The notes beneath the pieces were generated by a model. That model was not told the origin of the DNA. It saw only the letters and a program-made list of their open reading frames with translations, and made no database searches. From the NCBI RefSeq assembly GCF_947500795.1, contig NZ_CANMTE010000004.1, positions 248,001 through 312,000 of the forward strand: 64,000 bases of DNA. Direction: 5' to 3'. The translations under genes were made by a program, and so were the position numbers. This document shows positions 10,958 through 20,638 of the stretch, piece by piece. The stretch comes from an uncultured Gelidibacter sp. Lineage in GTDB: Bacteria > Bacteroidota > Bacteroidia > Flavobacteriales > Flavobacteriaceae. The stretch's first letter is position 1. Each line of letters starts with the position of its first letter.

Positions 10958-12628
10958 TTATGCTTTTACATAGGCATCAGAATGCACTTTTGCCACTGCT
11001 CTACCACTTGGGTCATTCATGTTTTTAAAACTCTCATCCCACTCTAAAGCAATTTTGGTGCTACATGCTACGGATGCTTCTTGAGGCACGCACAGGGCCG
11101 CTGCATCGCTTGGGAAATGTTCAGCAAATATAGATCTGTAGAAAAACTCCTCTTTGCTCGTTGGTGTTTGTAATGGGAACTTGTATTTAGCGTTTGCCAA
11201 TTGCTCATCAGTCACTTCATGCTCAACCATTAATTTTAAGGTGTCAATCCAGCCATAACCTACGCCATCACTAAATTGCTCCTTTTGTCTCCAAGCTACG
11301 CTTTCCGGGATCATATCTTCAAACGCTTTACGCACCACCCATTTTTCCATACGCTCCCCGTTGATCATTTTATCTTGTGGGTTGATACGCATGGCAACAT
11401 CCATAAACTCTTTGTCTAAAAATGGTACACGGCCTTCAATTCCCCACGCCGCTAAACTTTTGTTAGCACGCAAGCAATCGTACATGTGGAGTTTGCTTAG
11501 TTTTCTAACAGTCTCCTCATGGAATTCCTTTGCGTTTGGCGCCTTATGGAAATAAAGGTATCCTCCAAACAATTCGTCAGCTCCTTCCCCAGACAACACC
11601 ATCTTAATTCCCATTGATTTAATAACACGCGCCATCAAATACATTGGTGTACTGGCTCGAATTGTTGTAACATCATACGTTTCAAGGTTATAAATAACAT
11701 CTTTTAGGGCATCCAACCCTTCTTGAATGGTGAATTTGATTTCATGATGTACAGTTCCAATATGATCCGCAACCTTTCTTGCCGCAGCCAAATCTGGAGA
11801 CCCTTCCAATCCTACAGAAAAACTATGCAATTGTGGATACCACGCTGCTTGTGTATCGTCAGATTCAATGCGCTTTTCAGCGTATTTCTTAGCGATGGCA
11901 GAGGTAACTGAAGAATCCAAACCTCCAGATAATAACACACCGTAAGGCACATCACTCATTAATTGACGGTGCACTGCAGCCTCTAAAGCCTCTTTAATGG
12001 CTTTAATGCTCGTTTCGTTATCTTTTACAGCCTCGTAGTCCGTCCACTCACGTTTGTACCATTGCACGAACTTTCCGTCCTTACTGCTTAAGTAATGTCC
12101 TGGAGGAAATAATTCAATTTTCGTACAATAGCCTTCCAACGCTTTCAATTCAGAAGCAACATAGAAGGTTCCGTTTTGATCCCATCCAATATAAAGAGGG
12201 ATAATTCCCATATGATCACGGGCAACGAAATACTCATCTTTTTCAACATCATAAATGGCAAAACCGAAAATACCGTTCATTTCATCTATAAAGTCAACAC
12301 CTTTTTCTTGATATAACGCTAAAATAACCTCGCAATCACTTTCAGTTTTAAACGTATAATCCGGAAACTGTTTTCTTAATTCTCTATGGTTATATATTTC
12401 GCCGTTCGCAGCTAAAACATAACGTTGATCAGCACTGACCAATGGCTGTTTTCCCGACGCAGGATCTACAATAGCCAAACGTTCATGCGCCATAATAGCC
12501 TTGTCATTATTATAGATACCACTCCAATCTGGTCCGCGATGACGGATTATTTTTGCCATTTCCAACAATTGAGGTCTTAAATCCTCAGCTTTCTCTTTTA
12601 AATCGAAGGCACATACAATTCCACACAT
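10958..12628 (-). CDS. asnB: Asparagine synthase B (glutamine-hydrolysing)
   Basis: MCGIVCAFD N-terminal Cys glutaminase; VLLSGGLDSS; LSGEGADELFGGYLYF. Confidence 0.96.
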   Translation of the reverse strand: MCGIVCAFDLKEKAEDLRPQLLEMAKIIRHRGPDWSGIYNNDKAIMAHERLAIVDPASGKQPLVSADQRYVLAANGEIYNHRELRKQFPDYTFKTESDCEVILALYQEKGVDFIDEMNGIFGFAIYDVEKDEYFVARDHMGIIPLYIGWDQNGTFYVASELKALEGYCTKIELFPPGHYLSSKDGKFVQWYKREWTDYEAVKDNETSIKAIKEALEAAVHRQLMSDVPYGVLLSGGLDSSVTSAIAKKYAEKRIESDDTQAAWYPQLHSFSVGLEGSPDLAAARKVADHIGTVHHEIKFTIQEGLDALKDVIYNLETYDVTTIRASTPMYLMARVIKSMGIKMVLSGEGADELFGGYLYFHKAPNAKEFHEETVRKLSKLHMYDCLRANKSLAAWGIEGRVPFLDKEFMDVAMRINPQDKMINGERMEKWVVRKAFEDMIPESVAWRQKEQFSDGVGYGWIDTLKLMVEHEVTDEQLANAKYKFPLQTPTSKEEFFYRSIFAEHFPSDAAALCVPQEASVACSTKIALEWDESFKNMNDPSGRAVAKVHSDAYVKA

Positions 12629-12888
12629 GATTCTATATTTATTAAATGTTTGTTTTTATTATAATACTTAGGCAAATATTAGTTTATCATTCCAATAATA
12701 AAACAAACAACCTTAAAACGGTTACACATTAAAACTAGAAAACGAATATTCAATTAAAATTAAAAGTGCATCTACTTTTAATTGAACATATTTTAATAAA
12801 CCTAAAGTTTCATCCTACATGTTCATTAAAATGTTCGTTTTTAAAATTAATAATCTTAAATTTCACTTTTAAAAAACCCAATAATTCT

Positions 12889-13428
12889 ATGAAAACAGTA
12901 ATCAAAACATTAGTATTGACCTTGGCTTTAATATTTTCTTATACGGCCAACGCTCAAAAATTCCCCGACTTAGACAAAAGCCCTATGGATGCGGCAACAT
13001 TTCCGAGCAGTTACAAAATCTCTGACAAAATTGTAAAGGTGGTTTATAGTCGCCCATCATTAAAAGGAAGAGACATCTCGAAATTAGCTCCTAATTTTGA
13101 AGTTTGGCGAACAGGCGCAAATGAAGCAACAGAAATTACCTTTTATAAACCGGTAACTTTTGGCGATACCAAAGTAAAGCCAGGTACTTATACGTTATTC
13201 ACCATTCCTGGGGAAAAGGAATGGACCATTATTTTAAGTTCTGACATTAATGTTTGGGGTGCTTACACTTACAAAAAAGAGCATGACGTGGTACGCATAA
13301 AAGTTCCTGTATCAGAAAGCAAAGAGGTTTTAGACGCTTTTTCCATTGCTTTTGAGGAATCAGAGACAGGCGCTGACATGTATATTGGCTGGGGTACTTT
13401 AAGAGTTAAAGCACCACTTACTCTATAA
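12889..13428 (+). CDS. DUF2911 domain-containing secreted protein
   Basis: Signal peptide MKTVIKTLVLTLALIFSYTANAQ; YSRPSLKGRDI...WRTGANEATEITFYKPVTFGD...PGTYTLFTIP. Start trimmed from ORF 12766 because the extension is AT-rich non-coding-like. Confidence 0.85.
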   Translation: MKTVIKTLVLTLALIFSYTANAQKFPDLDKSPMDAATFPSSYKISDKIVKVVYSRPSLKGRDISKLAPNFEVWRTGANEATEITFYKPVTFGDTKVKPGTYTLFTIPGEKEWTIILSSDINVWGAYTYKKEHDVVRIKVPVSESKEVLDAFSIAFEESETGADMYIGWGTLRVKAPLTL

Positions 13429-13448
13429 GTTGATCATTATTATAAATG

Positions 13449-13482
13449 AAAAGAGTCTAGAAAAATCTAGACTCTTTTTTTA
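13449..13482. terminator. Bidirectional terminator between DUF2911 gene and queE
   Basis: AAAAGAGTCTAGA AAAA TCTAGACTCTTTTTT between convergent genes. Confidence 0.8.
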
Positions 13483-14112
13483 TGGAATATTTAAATATTT
13501 ATGGGTTTGTAAGGAGACTTTCCATTTAGGATTCGCCATCACATAATCCACAATTTCGGGAACCACTTTGTCGCGTTTGCTCCATTCTGGCTGTAGATAT
13601 AAAATACAATCCTTATTCACCTTAGCCGCTTGCTCTTCAGCAAACCTAAAATCATCTTTATTATAAACAATCACCTTTAACTCATTAGCCTTTTCATAGA
13701 CCAATTCTGTAGGAAGTTTTAATTTCTTAGGAGACAAGCAAATCCAATCCCAAGTACCCGTAAGCTCGTAAGCTCCTGAAGTTTCAATATGAACCTGTAA
13801 CCCTCTCTCTTTCAATTTAGAAGTTAACGGACCCATATTCCACATTAATGGTTCGCCACCAGTAATAACAATGGTGTTACTATATTTTGCTGCGTTTTCA
13901 ACAATAGCATCTGCCATTGTTGGAGGATGCAATTCTGCTACCCAACTTTCTTTCACATCGCACCAATGACATCCTACATCACAACCACCAATTCTTATAA
14001 AATAAGCAGCGGTGCCTTTATGGAATCCTTCCCCTTGAATGGTGTAAAATTCTTCCATCAACGGTAACAGGAGACCTTGGGCTATCAATTCTTGTTTTTC
14101 ACTTTTTGTCAT
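13480..14112 (-). CDS. queE: 7-carboxy-7-deazaguanine synthase (radical SAM)
   Basis: EFYTIQGEGFHKGTAAYFIRIGGCDVGCHWCDVKESW; ITGGEPLMWN. First ATG at 14112 preferred over the TTG at 14121. Confidence 0.93.
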   Translation of the reverse strand: MTKSEKQELIAQGLLLPLMEEFYTIQGEGFHKGTAAYFIRIGGCDVGCHWCDVKESWVAELHPPTMADAIVENAAKYSNTIVITGGEPLMWNMGPLTSKLKERGLQVHIETSGAYELTGTWDWICLSPKKLKLPTELVYEKANELKVIVYNKDDFRFAEEQAAKVNKDCILYLQPEWSKRDKVVPEIVDYVMANPKWKVSLQTHKYLNIP

Positions 14113-14118
14113 AGCGTG

Positions 14119-14126
14119 CAAAGATA
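14119..14126 (-). promoter_or_regulatory. Putative -7 box TATCTTTG, 6 nt from queE ATG
   Basis: TATCTTTG-CACGCT-ATG on minus strand. Confidence 0.45.
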
Positions 14127-14167
14127 CTTCATAATCTTAGAAGTTAATAGCTAGCGAATAGAAGTTT

Positions 14168-14614
14168 TTATTTAGAAGCAATAACCTCAATTTCTATACT
14201 TGCATTGAGGGCTAGTCCGCTAGCAGCAAATGTTGTTCGCGCAGGTTTGATAGGAAAATAAGTTTCATAAACCGCATTAAAAGCAGCAAAATCGTTAATA
14301 TCCCTTAAAATAACCGTGCATTTAATAACCTTATCCAAGGACGATTTGTGATGTTCCAAAACCGCCTTAATGTTTTCTATACACTGTTTGGTTTCTGCTT
14401 CAATGCCACCTTCAACCAAGGTACGCGTCCCATGGTCCAAACCAATTTGTCCGCTCAAAAATAAGAGATCGTTATGCTCAACGACATCACTAAACGGTGC
14501 TTGTTGTTTATTGGCTTCATGCGATTGATGAAAAACTACTTCATTTACAGCTTTATTGCAAGACGTTGCAAAGAGCATTACAAAAACAACGACGAAAAGA
14601 CATTTAAGTTTCAT
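14168..14614 (-). CDS. RidA family protein with lipoprotein signal peptide
   Basis: MKLKCLFVVVFVMLFATSCNK lipobox; NDLLFLSGQIGLD...KPARTTFAASGLALNASIEIEVIA. Confidence 0.85.
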   Translation of the reverse strand: MKLKCLFVVVFVMLFATSCNKAVNEVVFHQSHEANKQQAPFSDVVEHNDLLFLSGQIGLDHGTRTLVEGGIEAETKQCIENIKAVLEHHKSSLDKVIKCTVILRDINDFAAFNAVYETYFPIKPARTTFAASGLALNASIEIEVIASK

Positions 14615-14653
14615 TTTTTATCTTTTAAACTTGAATAAAATTACACTATTTTT

Positions 14654-16216
14654 ATGCAAAATTTTAGATTAATGAGTAGAAAGGACGAGTTTTTCAGACA
14701 TATTCAAGAAGGAAATACGAATAAAGGCGATTTCATCACTTTAGGATCTGCCATGTTAGATGGCGAAACTATAACCAATGCATTTGTAAATGTCCCTTTA
14801 AAAACTTTAAATAGACACGGACTAATTGCAGGAGCTACGGGAACGGGGAAAACCAAAACTTTACAGGTTCTGGCAGAAAACCTATCGGATAAAGGTATTC
14901 CTGTATTATTGATGGATATTAAAGGTGATTTAAGTGGTTTGGCTGAGCCAAGTCCTGGACACGCTAAGATTGATGAACGTCATGAAAAAATTGGACTTCC
15001 TTTCGAATCGAAGGCGTTTCCTGTTGAAATTTTAACCTTATCCGAACAAGATGGTGTGCGTTTACGCGCCACAGTAAGCGAATTCGGCCCGGTATTGCTA
15101 TCTCGAATTTTAGATTTATCCGAAACACAGTCGGGAATTGTCGCCGTAATTTTCAAATATTGTGACGACCATAAAATGCCTCTTTTAGATTTGAAGGATT
15201 TCAAAAAGATCTTACAATATGCTACACAAGAAGGTAAAGCAGAATTTGAAGACGCTTATGGCCGCATTTCAACGGCCTCGACTGGTGCTATCCTCAGAAA
15301 GATAATTGAGTTGGAACAACAAGGTGCTGACTTGTTTTTTGGAGAAACTTCCTTTGAAGTAGACGATTTATTAAGAATTGACGAAAACGGTAGAGGCTAT
15401 ATTAACATCATCCGATTGACGGATATTCAGGATCGTCCTAAATTATTCTCGACATTTATGTTGAGTTTGTTGGCTGAAATTTATTCTACCTTTCCAGAAC
15501 AAGGCGATTCAGGAAGACCTGAATTGATCCTATTTATTGACGAAGCCCATTTAATTTTCAATGAAGCATCCAAAGCACTTTTGAATCAAATTGAAAGCAT
15601 CGTAAAATTGATTCGAAGTAAAGGTGTTGGTATTTATTTTGTCACCCAAAATCCTACCGATGTCCCTGAAGCAGTCCTAAGTCAGTTAGGATTAAAAGTT
15701 CAGCACGCCTTAAGAGCATTTACAGCAAAAGATAGAAAAGCCATCAAATTAACGGCGCAAAACTATCCTGACACGGAATATTATGACACCGCAACAGTTT
15801 TAACGTCTTTAGGAACTGGAGAGGCCTTAGTGAGTGCCTTAGATGAAAAAGGACGCCCTACGCCCTTAGCAGCAACCATGATGCGTGCACCAATGAGCCG
15901 CATGGACATTTTAAACGATAATGAGTTGTCCTCTTTATTATCCAAATCAAAATTGGTTAAAAAGTATAATGAAACCATAGACCGTGAAAGTGCCTATGAG
16001 ATGCTTAACCGTAAAATTGAGTTGGCAGAAGCCGATGAAGCCAAGGAAAAAGCAAAACAGGAACTGGAAGACATCAAGAAACAACAATCCAAACAAAGAA
16101 CAACCACCACGCGTCGTAGCACTGCAATGAATCCTGTTGTAAAAGTATTGACGAGCGCCACATTTATTAGAAGTGTCTTTGGAATTATATCCAAAGTCAT
16201 GAAAACGAAACGCTAA
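14654..16216 (+). CDS. HerA-like helicase / DUF853 ATPase (start possibly 14672)
   Basis: Walker A AGATGTGKTKTLQ; LLMDIKGDLSGLAEPS; LFIDEAHLIFNEA; DUF853-like. Confidence 0.9.
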   Translation: MQNFRLMSRKDEFFRHIQEGNTNKGDFITLGSAMLDGETITNAFVNVPLKTLNRHGLIAGATGTGKTKTLQVLAENLSDKGIPVLLMDIKGDLSGLAEPSPGHAKIDERHEKIGLPFESKAFPVEILTLSEQDGVRLRATVSEFGPVLLSRILDLSETQSGIVAVIFKYCDDHKMPLLDLKDFKKILQYATQEGKAEFEDAYGRISTASTGAILRKIIELEQQGADLFFGETSFEVDDLLRIDENGRGYINIIRLTDIQDRPKLFSTFMLSLLAEIYSTFPEQGDSGRPELILFIDEAHLIFNEASKALLNQIESIVKLIRSKGVGIYFVTQNPTDVPEAVLSQLGLKVQHALRAFTAKDRKAIKLTAQNYPDTEYYDTATVLTSLGTGEALVSALDEKGRPTPLAATMMRAPMSRMDILNDNELSSLLSKSKLVKKYNETIDRESAYEMLNRKIELAEADEAKEKAKQELEDIKKQQSKQRTTTTRRSTAMNPVVKVLTSATFIRSVFGIISKVMKTKR

Positions 16217-16273
16217 TTAAAGCAGTTATTTCATTAAAATTCTGCGTTTGCAGAACCCCTAAAACATTTTATA

Positions 16274-16828
16274 ATGCACAAATCGCTTATTTATATTGCT
16301 CTATTTTCACTACTAATAACAAGCTGTGGAAAAGATCAAAATCCTTTTTTAATCCAAAAACAGAACATTGGCAACCTAACCGATTCAACCCAAGTTAAAG
16401 ATTTAAAGCTTGTTTTCGAAAATGATTCTGTGGTCAATTATATAGGAAATGATGAATTTACAAGAAACATCAATTCCATAGATGTTTATGACAAGGAAGG
16501 CACACCATTATTGAGCATGTCTCCTAACCAAAAAGCGGATTCCACTGCGGTTTTTAGTAGTGTTCGTATTTTAGATCCACGCTACAAAACAGAAAAAGGG
16601 ATTTCAATATTAAGTACTTTTAAGGATATCCAAGGGGCTTATGAAATTACTAAAATTGACAACCTCATCAATTCTATAGTAGTTAGTGTTGACGACATCA
16701 ATGCGTCCTTTACAATTGACAAACAAGAATTGCCTTCAAATTTACGATTCGATAGAACCTTATCTTTTGAAGCATCTCAAATTCCAGATAACGCTAAAAT
16801 AAAATATTTTTTCATCCACTGGAATTAA
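16274..16828 (+). CDS. Hypothetical lipoprotein
   Basis: Lipobox LITSCGK; no family recognised. Confidence 0.7.
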   Translation: MHKSLIYIALFSLLITSCGKDQNPFLIQKQNIGNLTDSTQVKDLKLVFENDSVVNYIGNDEFTRNINSIDVYDKEGTPLLSMSPNQKADSTAVFSSVRILDPRYKTEKGISILSTFKDIQGAYEITKIDNLINSIVVSVDDINASFTIDKQELPSNLRFDRTLSFEASQIPDNAKIKYFFIHWN

Positions 16829-16845
16829 ACCACTAACACAACCCG

Positions 16846-17817
16846 ATGAGTTCATTTTTCTCCAAACTATTAATTACAATTGCTCGAAGAAAACTTGAGT
16901 CAAAAGATTCATCTACAAAAGCCAGTAACAAACTAGTTATTCCTTTAGCACGAAGGATAAAAATTGAAATTGCCCACGGCATAAAGGATTATATCTATGT
17001 GCTGATTGGCGTATTTTCCGCAGGATTTGGCCTTAAAGGATTTTTACTTCCAAATCGGTTTATTGATGGTGGGGCGACAGGTATTTCACTGCTTTTAGAA
17101 AATATCACTCAAATTGATTTGAGTTATTTATTAATCTTAGTCAACATCCCATTTTTGATTCTAGCAGCAAAAACGTTCAACGTTAAATTTGCGCTAAGAA
17201 GCATCATTTCCATTGCCATATTAGCTGTGGTGGTCCATTATGTTAACTATCCCACAGTTACGGAAGACCCCTTATTAATTGCAGTTTTTGGAGGTTTCTT
17301 TTTAGGTTTAGGAATAGGACTAGCCATGCGTGGCGGTAGCGTGATTGATGGCACTGAAGTATTGGCCATTTGGCTCAGCAAAAAACTTTCCATCACAATT
17401 GGAGACGTTTTGCTATTGATTAATATTATCATTTTCTCATTCGGCGCTTACATTCTATCCATAGAAATTGCACTTTACGCAATCCTGACATATCTTGCCG
17501 CAGCCAAAACTGTTGATTTTGTGGTAGATGGCGTTGAAGAATATGTTGGTGTTACTATTATTTCCAACAAACATGAGGCGCTACGTAAAATGATTGTTGA
17601 AGAATTAAGACGCGCTTGCACTATTTATGTTGGAAAAGGCGGCTATGGCGGACAAGAAGAAAGCTACAACAAAGACATTATTTATACAGTGGTTACGAGG
17701 CTCGAATTGGCTAAACTTCACACCGAAATAGACAAGATTGACGCCAATGCTTTTATCATCATGGGACTCGTTAAGGATATTAAAGGTGGCATGATTAAGA
17801 GGAAACCTATGAAATAA
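16846..17817 (+). CDS. YitT family membrane protein (DUF2179 C-terminus)
   Basis: GFGLKGFLLPNRFIDGGATGISLLL...GLAMRGGSVIDGTEVLAI...YTVVTRLELAKLHTEIDKIDANAFI. Confidence 0.88.
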   Translation: MSSFFSKLLITIARRKLESKDSSTKASNKLVIPLARRIKIEIAHGIKDYIYVLIGVFSAGFGLKGFLLPNRFIDGGATGISLLLENITQIDLSYLLILVNIPFLILAAKTFNVKFALRSIISIAILAVVVHYVNYPTVTEDPLLIAVFGGFFLGLGIGLAMRGGSVIDGTEVLAIWLSKKLSITIGDVLLLINIIIFSFGAYILSIEIALYAILTYLAAAKTVDFVVDGVEEYVGVTIISNKHEALRKMIVEELRRACTIYVGKGGYGGQEESYNKDIIYTVVTRLELAKLHTEIDKIDANAFIIMGLVKDIKGGMIKRKPMK

Positions 17818-17881
17818 AATATTATATTGAGGTCTGAAAACGGAAGGAAATCCGAATGTGAACTTTAAAAATTAAGAATTT

Positions 17882-18259
17882 ATGCCAAATAAACCTTACA
17901 AAATTCAAACCTCACCTTTTGTGGTTCCTACCACCGACGGAAAAATAATTAAGGAGCATTTTGGAAGGGCTTCAGATGGGAATTCTCAACTCAGTATTGC
18001 ACATATGATTGCTCCCGCTGGATGGAGTGAACCTTTTCAAACGCCAGAATTTGACGAGTACACATTTATCATCAGTGGTAAAAAACAATTCATCATTGAA
18101 GATGAAACTGTTATTCTATCGGCTGGCGAATCCATAAAAATCAATAAAAATACAAGAGTTCAATATTCCAACCCGTACACTGAACCTTGCCATTATCTTG
18201 CTATTTGTCTCCCTGCGTTTTCAATGGACCTCGTTAATAGAGAAGGACAATCCATATGA
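17882..18259 (+). CDS. Cupin domain protein
   Basis: FDEYTFIISGKKQFIIEDETVILSAGESIKINKNTRVQYSNP. Confidence 0.8.
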   Translation: MPNKPYKIQTSPFVVPTTDGKIIKEHFGRASDGNSQLSIAHMIAPAGWSEPFQTPEFDEYTFIISGKKQFIIEDETVILSAGESIKINKNTRVQYSNPYTEPCHYLAICLPAFSMDLVNREGQSI

Positions 18260-19083
18260 AGGAAATCCTAATCAAATTTATCGGTACCTATTACAATGCG
18301 CTGAGCTATGTTTCAAAACCTTATGCCGCTGATCAGGCGTTGTATTTGTTTATGAAGCCACGCGCTGGTAGATTAACTGAAGAACAGTCCGATTTTTTAC
18401 ATACAGCCTATCAAGAAGAATTGAACTATGAAGATTACCGCATCATGACTTATAGATGGCTGGGATCAGGACAAACTATATTATTGACTCATGGGTGGGA
18501 AAGCAACTCTGCGCGTTGGAAACAACTCATTCTAAATCTCAAGAAAAAAGGATATAACGTTATTGCAGTAGACGCTCCAGGACATGGAAAATCTGGTAGC
18601 AAAGTTTTTAACGCCATCTTATATGCCGAATTCATTAATGTGGTCGCCAAACGATTTTCTCCGGATATCATTATCGGTCATTCTGTTGGTGGCATGGCAG
18701 CTGCGCTTTTTCAACATAAATACCAATTTGGCAATTTGAAAAAAATAATTCTGTTGGGAGCGCCGTCAGAATTTCAAGACGTCATGAAACGTTATACGGA
18801 TATGTTAGGCTACAACAGTCGTATTATATCCCAATTACAACAGACCATCCAAGAGCGATTTGGAAGTCCGGCAGAAACTTTCTCAACTGCCAAATTCCTT
18901 GAAACCATTGAATCTGAAGGCTTGATAATTCATGATGAAGATGACCGCATCATTCCTTATAACGATGCCTTACGTCTTAAAAATAGTTTTAAAAACAGCC
19001 AACTCATTACTACAAAAGGTTTGGGCCACTCCCTAAATGATGACACTGTTGCTGATTACATTTACACTTTTATTGGCGCTTAA
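18256..19083 (+). CDS. Alpha/beta hydrolase
   Basis: LTHGWESNSARWKQL...VDAPGHGKSG...IIGHSVGGMAAAL; 4-bp overlap with cupin gene. Confidence 0.88.
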   Translation: MKEILIKFIGTYYNALSYVSKPYAADQALYLFMKPRAGRLTEEQSDFLHTAYQEELNYEDYRIMTYRWLGSGQTILLTHGWESNSARWKQLILNLKKKGYNVIAVDAPGHGKSGSKVFNAILYAEFINVVAKRFSPDIIIGHSVGGMAAALFQHKYQFGNLKKIILLGAPSEFQDVMKRYTDMLGYNSRIISQLQQTIQERFGSPAETFSTAKFLETIESEGLIIHDEDDRIIPYNDALRLKNSFKNSQLITTKGLGHSLNDDTVADYIYTFIGA

Positions 19084-19089
19084 AACTAT

Positions 19090-19097
19090 TATCTTTG
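19090..19097 (+). promoter_or_regulatory. Putative -7 box TATCTTTG, 4 nt from rluF ATG
   Basis: TATCTTTG-TGCT-ATG. Confidence 0.45.
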
Positions 19098-19101
19098 TGC
19101 T

Positions 19102-19863
19102 ATGGAAGAAAATCTCAAACGTATCAATAAATATTTAAGTGAAGTCGGTTTTTGCTCACGTCGTGAAGCAGACAGACTCATTGAAGCCGGACGTGTTACC
19201 ATAAATGGAAAAGTGCCTGAAATGGGTACAAAAATTTCAGATAACGACGTTGTCCATGTAGATGGCAAACCAATTAAAGACACCAAAGAAGGTTTCGTGT
19301 ATTTAGCCTTTAACAAACCAATTGGCATTGTTTGTACTACGGATACCAGAGTTGAAAAGGATAATATTATAGATTATATAAAATATCCAAAACGTATTTT
19401 CCCAATCGGACGCTTAGACAAACCTAGTGAAGGCTTGATTCTTTTAACGGATGATGGTGATATTGTAAACAAAATATTGAGGGCCAGCAATAATCACGAA
19501 AAGGAATATATCGTAAAGGTCGACAAACCTATTTCCCAAACCTTTATCGAGCGCATGTCTAATGGCGTACCTATTTTAGATACCATCAGTAAGAAGTGTG
19601 AGGTTAAAAAACTGAGCACCTACGAGTTCAGCATTATTTTAACTCAAGGATTGAATAGGCAAATTCGTAGAATGTGCGAATATTTAGATTATGAAGTGGA
19701 GGCTTTAAAGCGTATCCGAATCATGAACATTAAACTGGATATTCCTGTTGGAAAGTATCGGGAATTGACAGAAACAGAATTTAAGGAATTGAACCTTCTC
19801 CTTGCAGACTCTGCAAAAGATGCTATAGAAGAGAAGCCAACGCCGCGTAGAAAAAGCAAATAA
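19102..19863 (+). CDS. rluF: 23S rRNA pseudouridine synthase RluF-like
   Basis: S4 domain RINKYLSEVGFCSRREADRLIEAGRVTING; PIGRLDKPSEGLILLTDDGD; LTQGLNRQIRRMCEYL. Confidence 0.93.
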   Translation: MEENLKRINKYLSEVGFCSRREADRLIEAGRVTINGKVPEMGTKISDNDVVHVDGKPIKDTKEGFVYLAFNKPIGIVCTTDTRVEKDNIIDYIKYPKRIFPIGRLDKPSEGLILLTDDGDIVNKILRASNNHEKEYIVKVDKPISQTFIERMSNGVPILDTISKKCEVKKLSTYEFSIILTQGLNRQIRRMCEYLDYEVEALKRIRIMNIKLDIPVGKYRELTETEFKELNLLLADSAKDAIEEKPTPRRKSK

Positions 19864-19960
19864 GTCATAATTTGTGGCTTATGAAGCAGCATTTCCATCG
19901 CATATTTAAAATTCAAGCGGAAATAATGCTAAATTTAACCCTATAAATTTTTAGAAAATT

Positions 19961-20146
19961 ATGATTAGAATCTTAGCATTAATCTTGACAATTGGCGGAA
20001 TGATCGCCTTAGTATTAGGAGTATTAGGAATTTTTGGCAACAACTTTGTTCAATTAAACCCTTGGGCACTTACTATATTGGGAGGTGTTTTCTTTATTGC
20101 TGGTGTATCCATGCTGAAATACAGAAAAGACGAGCCAGCAGCATAA
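19961..20146 (+). CDS. Small membrane protein, unknown function
   Basis: 61 aa, two predicted TM helices. Confidence 0.7.
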   Translation: MIRILALILTIGGMIALVLGVLGIFGNNFVQLNPWALTILGGVFFIAGVSMLKYRKDEPAA

Positions 20147-20149
20147 TTT

Positions 20150-20573
20150 ATGACTTCAGGACTATCCCCTTTTCACATTGCAATCCCGGTTCATAACCTT
20201 GAGGAATGCCGAACTTTTTACAGAAATTTTAAATTGTGATGAGGGCAGAAGCTCTGACCATTGGGTTGACTTTAATTTTTTCGGTCATCAATTGGTCATT
20301 CATTATAAAGAACAATCTACTGAAGACACGCATACCAATAGTGTTGACGGAAAAAATGTACCGGTACCGCATTATGGCGTGGTACTACCATGGAATGTAT
20401 TTCATGAATTCGCGAAAAACTTATCCGATAAAGGGGTAAAATTTATCATTGAACCTTATATCCGTTTTGAAGGTCAGGCAGGAGAACAAGCCACACTGTT
20501 TTTCAAAGATCCTGCAGGAAATGCTTTAGAATTTAAAGCGTTTAAGGATATGACTCAATTATTTGCGAAATAA
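20150..20573 (+). pseudogene. VOC family (glyoxalase-like) protein, frameshifted
   Basis: Frame [27 protein letters not shown] then TGA at 20237; frame [32 protein letters not shown]...[24 protein letters not shown]. The two halves make one VOC protein. Confidence 0.85.
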
Positions 20574-20600
20574 ATTCCGAAGTACAAATCTTATTCAACT

Positions 20601-20638
20601 AATAGACGCTTAACTTTTAATAGCGTCTATTTTTTTGT
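20601..20638 (+). terminator. Intrinsic terminator after VOC gene
   Basis: AATAGACGCT TAACTTTTAAT AGCGTCTATTTTTTT. Confidence 0.8.

Noticed and set aside
12766-12888. N-terminal extension of the DUF2911 ORF
   Set aside because: AT-rich, no homology expectation, and a perfect signal peptide starts at 12889.
20178-20573. ORF-track version of the VOC protein with start at 20178
   Set aside because: Uses a TTG inside the real N-terminal coding region in the wrong frame; the FHIAIPV N-terminus is in the other frame.
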